Shown here one piece after another: positions 50,295 to 59,217 of a stretch of DNA of 64,000 nucleotides. The notes beneath the pieces are model-generated. The model made no database searches. It saw only the letters and a program-made list of their open reading frames with translations, and was not told the DNA's origin. A program made the position numbers and the translations under genes. Source of the DNA: Rufibacter radiotolerans (GTDB lineage Bacteria > Bacteroidota > Bacteroidia > Cytophagales > Hymenobacteraceae). Position 1 is the stretch's first letter; every line of letters begins with the position of its first letter. The stretch spans positions 1,076,408 through 1,140,407 of the forward strand of contig NZ_CP010777.1 in the NCBI RefSeq assembly GCF_001078055.1, read 5' to 3'.

Positions 50295-50327
50295 GAAAAC
50301 TAAAAATCTGTACCTCTTTACAATCTT

Positions 50328-50415
50328 CCCCGGCCTGTCCCCTGACAGGACGGAAAGTAAGCGCCTCCAATCCCCTCGGTTACTGTTGGCTGGTCAGCGG
50401 ACAAGCCAAGGGAAG
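50328..50415. repeat. Second-family hairpin repeat, copy B
   Basis: Its first 28 nt equal 36204-36231. The right arm (about 50388-50407) has decayed relative to copy A, so this copy folds less well. Confidence 0.75.
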
Positions 50416-50479
50416 AGAAAAAGCGTCATGCCGCGGTTAATGAACCCTTCTCCCTTTAAGTTTAGCAAAAGGTAAATCT

Positions 50480-50515
50480 GTTTTACCCCTGTTTTTAGAA
50501 AAACAGGCCTAAAAC
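50480..50515. repeat. Intergenic GTTTT palindrome, copy 21
   Basis: Ends 1 nt from the minus-strand alpha-2-macroglobulin stop codon; arms GTTTTACCCCTGTTTT and AAAACAGGCCTAAAAC. Confidence 0.8.
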
Positions 50516-50516
50516 G

Positions 50517-53500
50517 TCATCTCACCTTGACCACCCCCGCACCGTGGTAGGAGTGGTATTCGCCGTTGTACATGGCATCTGCGCCCACGGGTCCCATCTG
50601 GAAATCGCCTTTGTTCACGGCCCTGATCTGGTAGAAAAAGTACTGTGTTTTGGGGCGGGCGGTGGCGTAGAGGTTCAGGCGGTCATCCCGGATGTCCATG
50701 TAATCCGGGGTAGCCGGTTTCATCCCCTCCAGCCAGCTGAATTCACGGGAGGCCAGTAGCCTAGGGTTCTCAATCTCAAAGCCGGCGGGAAGAAGATCTG
50801 TGATGGCCACGTTGGGAATGGTGCGGCCGTCCAGTGACTGCAGGGCCAGCCGCACTACCACCAGGTCGTTCTGCTTGAAAGTGGCGTTGGTGATGGCTTT
50901 GCCGTCGCGGGTGAAGAACGACTTTCTGATCTTCAGGAAATTGTCTTCCTGCTTATAACTCCCGCTCTGGCTGATGCCTTCCAGTTCCCAGAAGTAATAC
51001 AGCGTTCCCTGGCCTTTGCTTTGCAGCGTGACAGCACCAGCATTCAATGGATTAGCCAGGGTTAGGTCCTTGCCGTTGAACGTACCGATAGTCTTTCCGT
51101 TCTGCAGCACCTGGGCCGTCACGTTGCCGCGGGTCCTGCTGGCTTGTTTGCCCAGGGCCAGCAGGGCGAAGGCACGTTCCTGGGTGTTGTACCAGCGGCT
51201 GGACTTCAGTTCCTGAGAGAGATGGCGGGCCAGGGTAATGACCTGTGGGTGGTCAGGGTTGGCCTCCAGCAGGCTGTTCAATGAAATGGCCATATCGCGG
51301 AGCGGAGAGTAGAAGGAGCCGTCAAGGGCACGCATGGAAGTCTCTCCCGCAAAGGATTTGGGCAACAGCAGATTGAAACTCTGTTGCCCACCGTTCATGG
51401 CGTAGGTGCTGGCCAGCAGGTAGCGGGCGTCAATAGAAAGCAGTTCCGGCTTGGCCTTGTAGTAGTTCATGGTAGACCAGTCGGGTTTATTGGCTAGGCT
51501 GAGCACGTAGAGCGAATAGGCAGTTTCATGGGCGGTAATGTACTTGCTCTTCACCTTGCGGGCCGCGTCATAATACCGGTACACCTCCGTAGCCTTGGCT
51601 TTCACTTTCTTCTGCAGATACGCAAGGGCCTTGCTTAGCACCTGCTGGTTCACGGGGAAGCCAGCTTTCTGGGCCTCCAGCAGGAAATGGGTCGCATAGG
51701 CACTGCTCCACCAATCGGTGTGGGGCTGGCCGGGCCAGTAGCTGAACCCGCCGTCATATTGCTGCATGCCCTCAATCTTGGTAATCGCTTCCTGCACCAA
51801 GTAATTCGGGTTGAAGGCGCGGCCTTTCTGTTGTTGGTTCAGGGACCGGGCCAGGTCTGTGTAATACAGCAGCGGGAAGGCGGTGGAGGTGGTCTGCTCC
51901 AGGCAACCGTGCGGGTAGCGGAGCAGGAAGGTGATGTCATCTGTGAACTGCACCAACGGCGATGTACTCACTACTAATTTAGAAGACAACGAAGCCGGCA
52001 AATAGTCATGCACCGGTTTAATCTGTGCACTGCCAGCATTTTTCAAAGTGCCCGAGCCGGTCATCTGAGCCAGGGGCGCCGCAGTGCGCACGGTTAGTTC
52101 GGTGGTATTGGTGAACTGCTCGCCCAGCGCCTTCACGGCTACCTTCACGGTGGCGGGGCCGATGGCGGGACTCGCCACCAGTTTGTACACCACCTGCTTC
52201 TCAGCGTTGGCGCCCGCTTGCGCGGAAGTAGTAGCAGTCCCTACTATCCTAAGCGGACCGGTTACCGAGATGGAACTAGTGAAGGCAGCGTTTTTAGCGG
52301 TGGTGTTACTGATGGTCACGGGCACCAGGAGCGTGTCTTTCGGGCTCAGGAAACGGGGAAGGGCCGTGCTGATCACCATGGGGTCAGCCACGCGCATGAG
52401 TTTCTCCGCTGAGCCGAAGGCGTTGCCTTTGTAGGCCACCGCCATCACGCGCACCGCCCCCGAGAACTCCGGAATCTTTACCTGGACCGTGGCCAGGCCG
52501 CGGCCATTGGTCTTCAGCCGACCACTCCACAAGGACACTAGCTTCACGCGCTTAGAGGTAAGGGGATTGATGCGTTTCTCCAGGTCATAGCCGTCGCCGC
52601 CGGTGCTGGAGCGGGTGCCGGTAATTTCTGGGAACAGGAAAGGGTAGAGGTCGAAGGCCAGTACCTCCAGGGCCCGTTTCTGGTAGAAGAACGCGTGCGG
52701 ATCTGGCGTCTGGTAGTCTTTGAGCTGCAGAATGCCTTCGTCTACCACAGCCAGGGTCACTTCGGCGTTAGGCGCGGTTTTGATGCTCACCTGCTGGGTG
52801 CGGTTAGAGCGCGAGGCGTCAGGAGCGGTGAGGACCACGTCCAGCTTGGTGCTTTTCTTGGTCACGGCCAGCGGTTTGAAGCCCCGGGCAATGGTGAGCG
52901 GCATCTGGTTGTTTTTGATCTCCCGCAGGGCTACCGCCGAGATGTATACAGTGGGCAGGTGTTCGTCTTTGATAGCCAGTTTAAGGGAGGCGGCTTTCTT
53001 GTCGGTTTTAAGGTAATGGTAGCTCAGGACCTTGTTCTGCTCCACGGTGACCAGAATCTTGCCCCGGAACGGCGACTTGAACAGGATTTTGGCGTCATCG
53101 CCTACCTCATAGCTTTCCTTGTCCAGGGCAATGTCTACCTCGCCTTCATTGTTCACCTCAAAAGACGTGCTCTCCGTGTCTCCCCAACCATAGGCGTAAA
53201 AGCGTTGGGCCACATAGTTATAGGCGCCGGGACGCATCACGCGCAGTTCATACTCCCCAGAGGTGGAAGGCACAAAACGCACCGCCGTTCCTTCTTTGGA
53301 AACCTGCAGGGTGGTGTTGAGCAAGGTGCTGGCCCGGCGCTGGGAATTGTAGTTGTAGTCTTCGCTGCGGCGCTCCACCACCGTCTCATAGGTAAACCGC
53401 ACCAACTGCACCTGCACCGTGGTGGCGATGGGTTGGCCTTGCGCGTTTAAGGCAATGAGGGGCACCTGCATCTCCTTCCGGGTACTCACGTACGTATCAA

Positions 53501-55952
53501 ATTTTCTGATGCCGTAAAAAGCCTGTTGGGTGCTCACCGAAAACCGGTTCAGTCGGTTGACCGGCCGACCAGTTTCGTCAAAGACGGTGGTAAAAAGCGA
53601 GCCTTCCAACAGGCCCACATCCCGGAAGTTATTCAGTTCAAAGGTTTCCTGGGCCTTGCCCTCGGCATTAGTTTCGCCCTGGCGCATGCTGTTCTGCAGG
53701 TTCACCTCCTGGGCGTTGTTGAGCTCAAAGGTGTAGTCTGGGTAGCGGGGGGCTTCAAAGGTTTTCTTCTTCAGGCTGAGCTGCACCTCGTAGTTTCGGC
53801 CGGCGGCCGGAGGGCCAAAGAGGTTCTGCGCCGTCAGGTTCACGGTCACGTTCTCGCCGGCCCGGAACTCGTTTTTATTTAAGGTGGTAGTGACTTTGAG
53901 GCGGTCTGGCATGAATTCCTCCACGCCAATCTTGCGCGAATTCAGGAGCACGTCATTGCCGGAATACACCTCCAGAGTGTAGGTGCCGGTCACCACCGAG
54001 GTGCTGAGCACGAACATGGCCTCATAAGAACCTTCTTTGTTAAGCGTGCCTTTTTGGCTGCGGTACTCCTTGCCGTTGGGTAGCAACAGCTTTACTTTAA
54101 GGGGTAGGCCCACCACCGTTTTCCAGTCTGGGGTGCGTACCAGGGTATTCACGTGCACGGTGTCGCCGGGGCGGTACAGGTCGCGGTCGCCGTAGATAAA
54201 GGCGTCATAGTTGAGCTGGTCCAGACGCTTGCCACCCACGTCAAAGCGCGAGGTGTTGACCTGGGTCTGGGAGTAGGGCAGGTAATTGAAGTCATCGCCG
54301 CGGCGCGCCGTAATAAGTCCCAGCTTAAAACCCGCCGCGGTCTTGGCCATCTGAGGGAAGCGCGCCACGCCGTCACTGTCTGTGGTGGCTTTGTGCACCA
54401 CCTGGTTGTTGGTACTGATAAACCGCACGTCTACCCCAGACAAGGTAAGGCCGCTCCTAATGGAATTGGCGAACACCAGCACCTCGTCTTTGCCCTGTTT
54501 GGCAATAAGCCCGATGTCTGATACCGAGATAATCTTGGAGTCTCTAAGCCAGTTGTTTTCGGTGCTGGCCACATTGATCACGTACAGGCCCTTGAAGTTG
54601 CTGTCAAAGTCCAGGTCATCCAGCGCTAGGTTTAATAGATGGTTTTTGCCTTGCTTGCGAAGGGTTTTAGTGTCTAGCTCGCGCTCAAAAATGGTTTTGC
54701 CGTTGTTCTCATTCACGTCATAATAAGAACTCTCGAAGTACTCTTCTGACTCCTCATCATAATGCCCGTCATAAGTCTGGCCGTCTTGCAGGTAGCGCAG
54801 GATGTTGTTCTCAAATACCTTACTGATGCTCACCTTAACCCGGGGCACCTGCGTGAGGTTCAGGGCAATGTTGCGGGCGCCCTGGCTGCTCAGGTAAATG
54901 CTTTTCTGATTGACAAAGGCCACCGTGGGCTTATCTGACTCAAAGGTAACCGGGTGCAGGTACGGCTTGCCCAGAGGTTTGCCCGCCACGCCGCTGGCCT
55001 CGCCCGACAGCGTGAGGGTATAGGCCTGCCCAGCCGTGAAATTGCCGCTCAAAACAAGGCCGTTCTCCAGGCGTTCCACGGTAAATTCGCGGCGTGGGTT
55101 TAACGTCACCAGCGAAGTCAGATCTGGGTTGGTGATGGGTTGGGTGGTGAGCACGTAGATCTTGTCCAGGCCTTCTTCCTGGACGGTGATTACCTCCATA
55201 ACCATCAGGCGGTCGCGGCTGGGCAGCACTACCGTTTGCTGCGTGGGCTGCGGGGTCTGGTACGTGCTGCCGGGGGTAGATAAGCCTTTGGCCAGAGTGA
55301 CCCGCAGCGGTACTTCACCGGTACTGTTTTGCTGCAGGCCTTTTACCCGTACAGAGAGGCTCTTTTTGCTAGCGCTGATTACCTGCACCGGAAGGGGCGT
55401 GTTGCCTTTGTAGACCTTTAATCTGTCACTTACTGTTTGGGCGGCAACAGGGTAGTTGAAGTCAAACACCACGTTGGCCACCAGTTCAGAGGGGTTGTTT
55501 TCGTTTTGGGTCCAATAGGCTTTGGTGCCGGTAAGTTGCAGGTAAGGCGTGTGGAATTTGATCTCCTGCCCCGCAGGGATCTTGAGTTTGGAGCGCGCGT
55601 GTTTAAGTAAATGCGTGGTTAGTTCGGCCTGGTAATTGGTGCTGGGGGCAAAGGGGTTGGCTGGCGAGAACACCAGCTCATTAGGCGCGGTCCACTTGAA
55701 TCTACCCTCCACCTTAGGGGTGAAGGAAAGGTAAGGCACGGTGTCCCATTGGTTCAGGAGGGAGTCGGTGACCAAGTCTTTGTCAAAGGTGAACACCAGG
55801 TTCTGCTCCTGTGCTATCTCGGTCTCAAAGTTCTTTTTCTCCAGGCGCAGTTCATCTGGGTGGCCCTTACAGCCGAACAGCTGCGTAAGGGTCATCAGCA
55901 TAAAAAGGGCAAGGAATAATCGCCGGGGCCGGGCCGAAAATGAGCAGTTCAT
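50517..55952 (-). CDS. Bacterial alpha-2-macroglobulin, lipoprotein
   Basis: A 1811-residue YfhM-type alpha-2-macroglobulin. Signal MNCSFSARPRRLFLALFMLMTLTQLFGC has a lipobox Cys, so it is anchored in the periplasm. Successive macroglobulin beta domains fill the first 1200 residues, including the carboxypeptidase-like stretch DRDLYRPGDTVHVNTLVRTPDW. The thioester motif CLEQ is intact at residues 1350-1353 (PHGCLEQTTS), followed by the alpha/alpha toroid (GGFSYWPGQPHTDWWSSAYATHFLLEAQ). The protein should trap foreign proteases covalently. It is the first gene of a pair with pbpC. At 1811 residues it is somewhat longer than the E. coli protein. Confidence 0.95.
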   Translation of the reverse strand: MNCSFSARPRRLFLALFMLMTLTQLFGCKGHPDELRLEKKNFETEIAQEQNLVFTFDKDLVTDSLLNQWDTVPYLSFTPKVEGRFKWTAPNELVFSPANPFAPSTNYQAELTTHLLKHARSKLKIPAGQEIKFHTPYLQLTGTKAYWTQNENNPSELVANVVFDFNYPVAAQTVSDRLKVYKGNTPLPVQVISASKKSLSVRVKGLQQNSTGEVPLRVTLAKGLSTPGSTYQTPQPTQQTVVLPSRDRLMVMEVITVQEEGLDKIYVLTTQPITNPDLTSLVTLNPRREFTVERLENGLVLSGNFTAGQAYTLTLSGEASGVAGKPLGKPYLHPVTFESDKPTVAFVNQKSIYLSSQGARNIALNLTQVPRVKVSISKVFENNILRYLQDGQTYDGHYDEESEEYFESSYYDVNENNGKTIFERELDTKTLRKQGKNHLLNLALDDLDFDSNFKGLYVINVASTENNWLRDSKIISVSDIGLIAKQGKDEVLVFANSIRSGLTLSGVDVRFISTNNQVVHKATTDSDGVARFPQMAKTAAGFKLGLITARRGDDFNYLPYSQTQVNTSRFDVGGKRLDQLNYDAFIYGDRDLYRPGDTVHVNTLVRTPDWKTVVGLPLKVKLLLPNGKEYRSQKGTLNKEGSYEAMFVLSTSVVTGTYTLEVYSGNDVLLNSRKIGVEEFMPDRLKVTTTLNKNEFRAGENVTVNLTAQNLFGPPAAGRNYEVQLSLKKKTFEAPRYPDYTFELNNAQEVNLQNSMRQGETNAEGKAQETFELNNFRDVGLLEGSLFTTVFDETGRPVNRLNRFSVSTQQAFYGIRKFDTYVSTRKEMQVPLIALNAQGQPIATTVQVQLVRFTYETVVERRSEDYNYNSQRRASTLLNTTLQVSKEGTAVRFVPSTSGEYELRVMRPGAYNYVAQRFYAYGWGDTESTSFEVNNEGEVDIALDKESYEVGDDAKILFKSPFRGKILVTVEQNKVLSYHYLKTDKKAASLKLAIKDEHLPTVYISAVALREIKNNQMPLTIARGFKPLAVTKKSTKLDVVLTAPDASRSNRTQQVSIKTAPNAEVTLAVVDEGILQLKDYQTPDPHAFFYQKRALEVLAFDLYPFLFPEITGTRSSTGGDGYDLEKRINPLTSKRVKLVSLWSGRLKTNGRGLATVQVKIPEFSGAVRVMAVAYKGNAFGSAEKLMRVADPMVISTALPRFLSPKDTLLVPVTISNTTAKNAAFTSSISVTGPLRIVGTATTSAQAGANAEKQVVYKLVASPAIGPATVKVAVKALGEQFTNTTELTVRTAAPLAQMTGSGTLKNAGSAQIKPVHDYLPASLSSKLVVSTSPLVQFTDDITFLLRYPHGCLEQTTSTAFPLLYYTDLARSLNQQQKGRAFNPNYLVQEAITKIEGMQQYDGGFSYWPGQPHTDWWSSAYATHFLLEAQKAGFPVNQQVLSKALAYLQKKVKAKATEVYRYYDAARKVKSKYITAHETAYSLYVLSLANKPDWSTMNYYKAKPELLSIDARYLLASTYAMNGGQQSFNLLLPKSFAGETSMRALDGSFYSPLRDMAISLNSLLEANPDHPQVITLARHLSQELKSSRWYNTQERAFALLALGKQASRTRGNVTAQVLQNGKTIGTFNGKDLTLANPLNAGAVTLQSKGQGTLYYFWELEGISQSGSYKQEDNFLKIRKSFFTRDGKAITNATFKQNDLVVVRLALQSLDGRTIPNVAITDLLPAGFEIENPRLLASREFSWLEGMKPATPDYMDIRDDRLNLYATARPKTQYFFYQIRAVNKGDFQMGPVGADAMYNGEYHSYHGAGVVKVR

Positions 55953-56108
55953 AGGGCAGAAGAAGTGGGGTGTCTTGCTCCTCTAAACTTACTAATTGTT
56001 TGAGTGGGAAGGTAGTATTGCCAAAATATATTTGATAGACGCTATGTATTGCTTCGCTTGCCGGAACCATTTCAACTTCTGCGCCTGCTTTTGTTTAGAA
56101 ACCAATGC

Positions 56109-56144
56109 GTTTAAGGCCTGTTTTCAGAAAAACACCCTTAAAAC
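56109..56144. repeat. Intergenic GTTTT palindrome, copy 22
   Basis: GTTTAAGGCCTGTTTT and AAAACACCCTTAAAAC-like arms, upstream of the macroglobulin gene. Confidence 0.75.
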
Positions 56145-56215
56145 GGAAATGCCCTTCAGCACGGAAACTGGGCTGTTTGTGCCTTGCGATAGGTGGCAGG
56201 GTGGCTAGAAAAAGA

Positions 56216-56263
56216 CTTCCCGTTTCAGGCCTATTTTTCGGAAAACGGGCCTGAAACGGGAAG
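56216..56263. repeat. Intergenic GTTTT palindrome, copy 23
   Basis: 21 nt after the minus-strand stop of the 147-residue protein. Flanks CTTCCCG and CGGGAAG pair. Confidence 0.88.
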
Positions 56264-56284
56264 GGTTATGGAAAGGGCCAGCCC

Positions 56285-56728
56285 TTATTCCACGGAAGAG
56301 GAATTGACGAAGAAATCTGAAAAGAGCCAGTCCAGGGCGGCGTCTTTGTTGGTGAAGTTCTCCAGCTGGGCCTCCGCATCTCCCGGAAGGTTAGAGGAAA
56401 TACGATGGATGTCCAGCATACCTACACCCTGTTTGGTGGTAAGCCGGGCGTACTTTTTAATGGAAGAAGACAGGAAAAGTGGGGCCATCTCGCGTAAGAT
56501 CCAATTCTGGTCGCCGAAATCAAGATAGGGGATTTGGCGGGCGTCACTCAGCCAGTAGCTGCAGCCTTTTTCCAGCGCTAGGTTCACGGTGTAATGGAAT
56601 AGCCGCCGAAACGCCTCTTTATTTGGCTTCTGCAACCACTCCAGGTAGAGGTAGCCCACATGTTCATCTATCTCGACTTTTATGTACTCATCTGAGTAAA
56701 CCAGAACGGGGTTTAAATCTATGCGCAT
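56285..56728 (-). CDS. Conserved hypothetical protein, STAS-like fold possible
   Basis: I do not recognise this 147-residue protein with certainty. It has no signal peptide or membrane segment. The pattern of an opening beta hairpin (YIKVEIDEHVGYLYLEWLQKP), an amphipathic helix (EAFRRLFHYTVNLALEKGC), then a strand with an aspartate (YWLSDARQIPYLD) resembles STAS or SpoIIAA-like domains that are numerous in Bacteroidota. It ends DAALDWLFSDFF, another typical pattern. It stands alone, with a palindrome downstream. Coding potential looks good; function is unknown. Confidence 0.75.
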   Translation of the reverse strand: MRIDLNPVLVYSDEYIKVEIDEHVGYLYLEWLQKPNKEAFRRLFHYTVNLALEKGCSYWLSDARQIPYLDFGDQNWILREMAPLFLSSSIKKYARLTTKQGVGMLDIHRISSNLPGDAEAQLENFTNKDAALDWLFSDFFVNSSSVE

Positions 56729-57085
56729 GCCATTGGGTTAATTACTGTTTGTTCTCAGTTTGAAGCCACCTATAGACAGAAAGCAATCACTTGCCCGGGG
56801 GGCCTATCTAAGATATGGGTAATCTAGCCTTAAGAAAACCCTGAGGGAAGTAATTTAACACATTTTTTTTATTGTTCTTCCATGACAAGGGGTAAAATGA
56901 AAAATGCCCCCGTTTTTTGGGAGCATTTTTCAAAGTGGATGAACCGGTACCCTAAAGGGTTAACTAATTTAAGTTTCTGGGTTTTACGTTTCGGTCTGTA
57001 CTGAAAGAAAGCACCCATGAGTACGCATTAAGGCCGTTTTATTTTTGTCGGCCAGGGCCGGGTAACTTAAGCTGGGGAGATAGAA
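56729..57085. other. Gene-free region with a terminator
   Basis: 357 nt holding a T-rich terminator (56900-56930), and around 57027-57050 a half-arm (AAGGCCGTTTT) that may be a remnant of the GTTTT palindrome. Otherwise nothing is seen. Confidence 0.5.
56900..56930. terminator. Terminator-like hairpin
   Basis: AAAAATGCCCCC pairs with GGGAGCATTTTT around GTTTTTT; symmetrical A/T ends suit both strands. Confidence 0.7.
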
Positions 57086-57568
57086 TTAGTGCAGCACCTT
57101 CAGGGCTTCTTCATTGCCTATCTTTTCGGCCATTTCTACCGCGGTTAGGCCCCGGCTGTCTCTAATGCTCTGGTCGGCACCTTTATCGGCTACTAGCCGC
57201 ACGAGTTCATGCCGTCCAAACATGGTGGCGAACATGAGGGCCGTGCCGCCGCTGCCATTTTGCAGGTTCAGGTCGGCCCCCCGGGCAATGAGCAGTTCGG
57301 CAATATCGGCGTAGCCTTTAAAGCAGAGCCCCATCAGGGCGGTGTTGCCGGCAAAGTCCTGGGCGTTCACGTCGGCGCCGGCATCCAGCAAGGATTGCGT
57401 GGCGGCCAGGTGCCCTTCATAAGAAGCCAGGATAAGGGGCGTGAACCCGCGGCCATTCTGGGCATTGATATTCACCCCTTCAGAAAGGAGTTGCTGAATA
57501 GTGGGCACGTCTCCTTTACGGGCCGCGTCAAATAGAAGGTCTTCTGGGTTAGAGGAGGTAAAATCCAT
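57086..57568 (-). CDS. Ankyrin-repeat protein
   Basis: A 160-residue protein of four ankyrin repeats (DLLFDAARKGDVPTIQQLLSEGVNINAQNG, GFTPLILASYEGHLAATQSLLDAGADVNAQD, GNTALMGLCFKGYADIAELLIARGADLNLQN, GTALMFATMFGRHELVRLVADKGAD) and a short end cap. No signal peptide. These domains mediate protein-protein contacts and the partner is unknown. It stands alone, divergent from the TerB-like gene. Confidence 0.93.
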   Translation of the reverse strand: MDFTSSNPEDLLFDAARKGDVPTIQQLLSEGVNINAQNGRGFTPLILASYEGHLAATQSLLDAGADVNAQDFAGNTALMGLCFKGYADIAELLIARGADLNLQNGSGGTALMFATMFGRHELVRLVADKGADQSIRDSRGLTAVEMAEKIGNEEALKVLH

Positions 57569-57763
57569 AGCGTTTGCAGGTAGGTGGTTGAGATATTTAA
57601 AGTACAGGTAACCAACAGGAAAGGCAAGATGTTTAAGGGAGGTACGGGTAAGCCGCGTTCATGTTTTTACTTCTAATCATACAAGTACTGGAAGCGGCCG
57701 TTTCACGGTTCTTCTCAACTTATACCCCCAGATGTAAGTATGTAGGAGGGTAATGTACCTTAA

Positions 57764-58156
57764 ATGACGATTATGGCAACCGGTAACTCTTTTGATGAAC
57801 TTCTGAATACCAAGAAGAAAAAGCTCTCCTTTTTCCAGAACCTGATTATTGTGGCCACCGCAGACCGCTACCTGGATGAGCAGGAAAGCGACTTTCTGGT
57901 AACCATTGGGCAGCAGCTGGAGCTTTCTGAGCAGGACACCAGCCCCATTGCCGAGAATCTAGGGGTCCTGTCTTTTATCATTCCGGAAGACGGCATGCAG
58001 AAGACCCTGGAGCTGCAGACGCTGGTCATGATGATGCTGCAGGACGGAAACTTGGCCGACAAGGAATACAACCTTTGCCTGGAGTATGCCCGCCGCGTGG
58101 GGTACCCCAAGGAACTGCTGGATGACATGATCAACCAACTGAAGGTAGGGCAGTAG
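57764..58156 (+). CDS. TerB-like domain protein
   Basis: A small helical protein of 130 residues (127 if the ATG at 57773 is used). LSFFQNLIIVATADRYLDEQESDFLVTIGQQLELSEQD and LQDGNLADKEYNLCLEYARRVGYPKELLDDMI are two copies of the D-x-x-x-x-x-E/D helical pattern of TerB/tellurite-resistance-like domains. Such domains bind metal in some proteins; the role here is unknown. It is followed by a palindrome and a GT2 gene. Confidence 0.78.
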   Translation: MTIMATGNSFDELLNTKKKKLSFFQNLIIVATADRYLDEQESDFLVTIGQQLELSEQDTSPIAENLGVLSFIIPEDGMQKTLELQTLVMMMLQDGNLADKEYNLCLEYARRVGYPKELLDDMINQLKVGQ

Positions 58157-58274
58157 TTGCCCGCGCCAGACACCATGTTGTGCTTCTCCCATTTTTCTGC
58201 TCATACACAGAAGACCATTTAATCCGTTAATTTTGCCTGGACTAATAAATGGGCTTGAAAAATTGATCTTACCG

Positions 58275-58326
58275 GCCCGGCTGTTTTAGGCCTGTTTTCT
58301 GAAAAACAGGCCTAAAACAGCCGGGC
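58275..58326. repeat. Intergenic GTTTT palindrome, copy 24
   Basis: GCCCGGCTGTTTTAGGCC and its complement with near-perfect pairing; unlike most, it is 119 nt from the preceding stop and 19 nt before the GT2 start. Confidence 0.9.
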
Positions 58327-58344
58327 CCTAAGAAGAAGGAATGC

Positions 58345-59217
58345 ATGGAAGACGTAGAGAGACGTGATGGGGGATTTGAAAGCAAGGGCAGTGCAGGTGG
58401 CCTGGACGTTTGCGTCTTGATCCCATGTTTCAATAACCAAGAAGGGTTAACCCGGTCTTTACAGAGCATTTCTTACCAGGCGACGGGGCTTTTTGTAATG
58501 GTGGTAGATGACGGAAGCACCGCTCCGGTGACCGCAGCCCTGGTGAAAGACAGCCTCCCCGAAAACTACTCCTTTCATCTTCTTTCCCTGCCCGAAAACC
58601 GCGGTATCACCCACGCCCTGAATGCCGGCCTGCACTGGATCCAGGAAAACCTGACGGTGCGGTATATTGCCCGGCTAGATTGTGGCGATGTCTGCCACCA
58701 GGACCGCTTCTACCAACAAGTCCGGTTTCTGTACCAGCACCCCCTTGTAGGCCTATTGGGCTCCTGGTGCAGGTTTCAGTCTCCTGAGAATGGTCTGAGG
58801 TTTACGTATACCACGCCCACCACACACGCCGCCATTCTGGATGAAATGCATGCGCGCAATGTGTTTATTCACCCTACCGTTATGTTCAGGGCAAGTCTGG
58901 TAAAGAAAATTGGCGGCTACCCCACTACTTACCCGTTTGTAGAAGACTATGCCTTGTTCTACCAGATGCTGCACCACATGCAGGGGGCCATCTTAAATCT
59001 GCTTCTGGTTACCTGTGAGATTAATGAAGGCGGCATCTCCATGGGGAACAGATCTGGTCAGCTGAAAGGCAGATACCGGGTGGTGGCTGACTTTGGTACC
59101 AGCCCCTGGTTGAAAATGAAAGGGCTGTTCAAACTTTCCCTGCTTCAGGTGGTGCCCTACAACTTTGTTCTGTGGGTTAAAAGCCGCCGCCACCGGTCCA
59201 CGGAGACACCTGACTAA
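58345..59217 (+). CDS. Glycosyltransferase family 2
   Basis: A 290-residue GT-A fold transferase. VLIPCFNNQEGLTRSLQSI and VMVVDDGS give the nucleotide-sugar site; the DXD-like motif is ARLDCGDVCHQDRF. GGYPTTYPFVEDYALFYQML is the usual acceptor-side stretch. No membrane segment apart from a weak hydrophobic end. It leads a run of surface-glycan genes. The first 20 residues (charged) may be a false extension, but the only other early Met lies inside the fold. Confidence 0.88.
   Translation: MEDVERRDGGFESKGSAGGLDVCVLIPCFNNQEGLTRSLQSISYQATGLFVMVVDDGSTAPVTAALVKDSLPENYSFHLLSLPENRGITHALNAGLHWIQENLTVRYIARLDCGDVCHQDRFYQQVRFLYQHPLVGLLGSWCRFQSPENGLRFTYTTPTTHAAILDEMHARNVFIHPTVMFRASLVKKIGGYPTTYPFVEDYALFYQMLHHMQGAILNLLLVTCEINEGGISMGNRSGQLKGRYRVVADFGTSPWLKMKGLFKLSLLQVVPYNFVLWVKSRRHRSTETPD

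Larger units (their letters stand above)
50161..50516. other. Repeat-filled gap between alpha-2-macroglobulin and pbpC genes
   Basis: 356 nt with palindrome copies 20 and 21 and, between them, second-family repeat copy B. This is a crowded insertion of repeats within what is usually a compact two-gene operon. Confidence 0.65.
55953..56284. other. Gene-free region with two palindromes
   Basis: 332 nt upstream of the alpha-2-macroglobulin gene; palindrome copies 22 and 23 and no credible ORF. The promoter of the macroglobulin gene should lie in 55960-56060 on the minus strand. Confidence 0.55.

Noticed and set aside
50161..50370. N-terminal extension of pbpC to 50370
   Set aside because: The extra 70 codons translate a GTTTT palindrome and the second-family repeat; the ATG at 50160 gives a normal membrane anchor.
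52695..53450. 251-codon plus-strand frame
   Set aside because: Antisense to the alpha-2-macroglobulin gene with no recognisable motifs; GC-rich codon bias makes such shadows common here.
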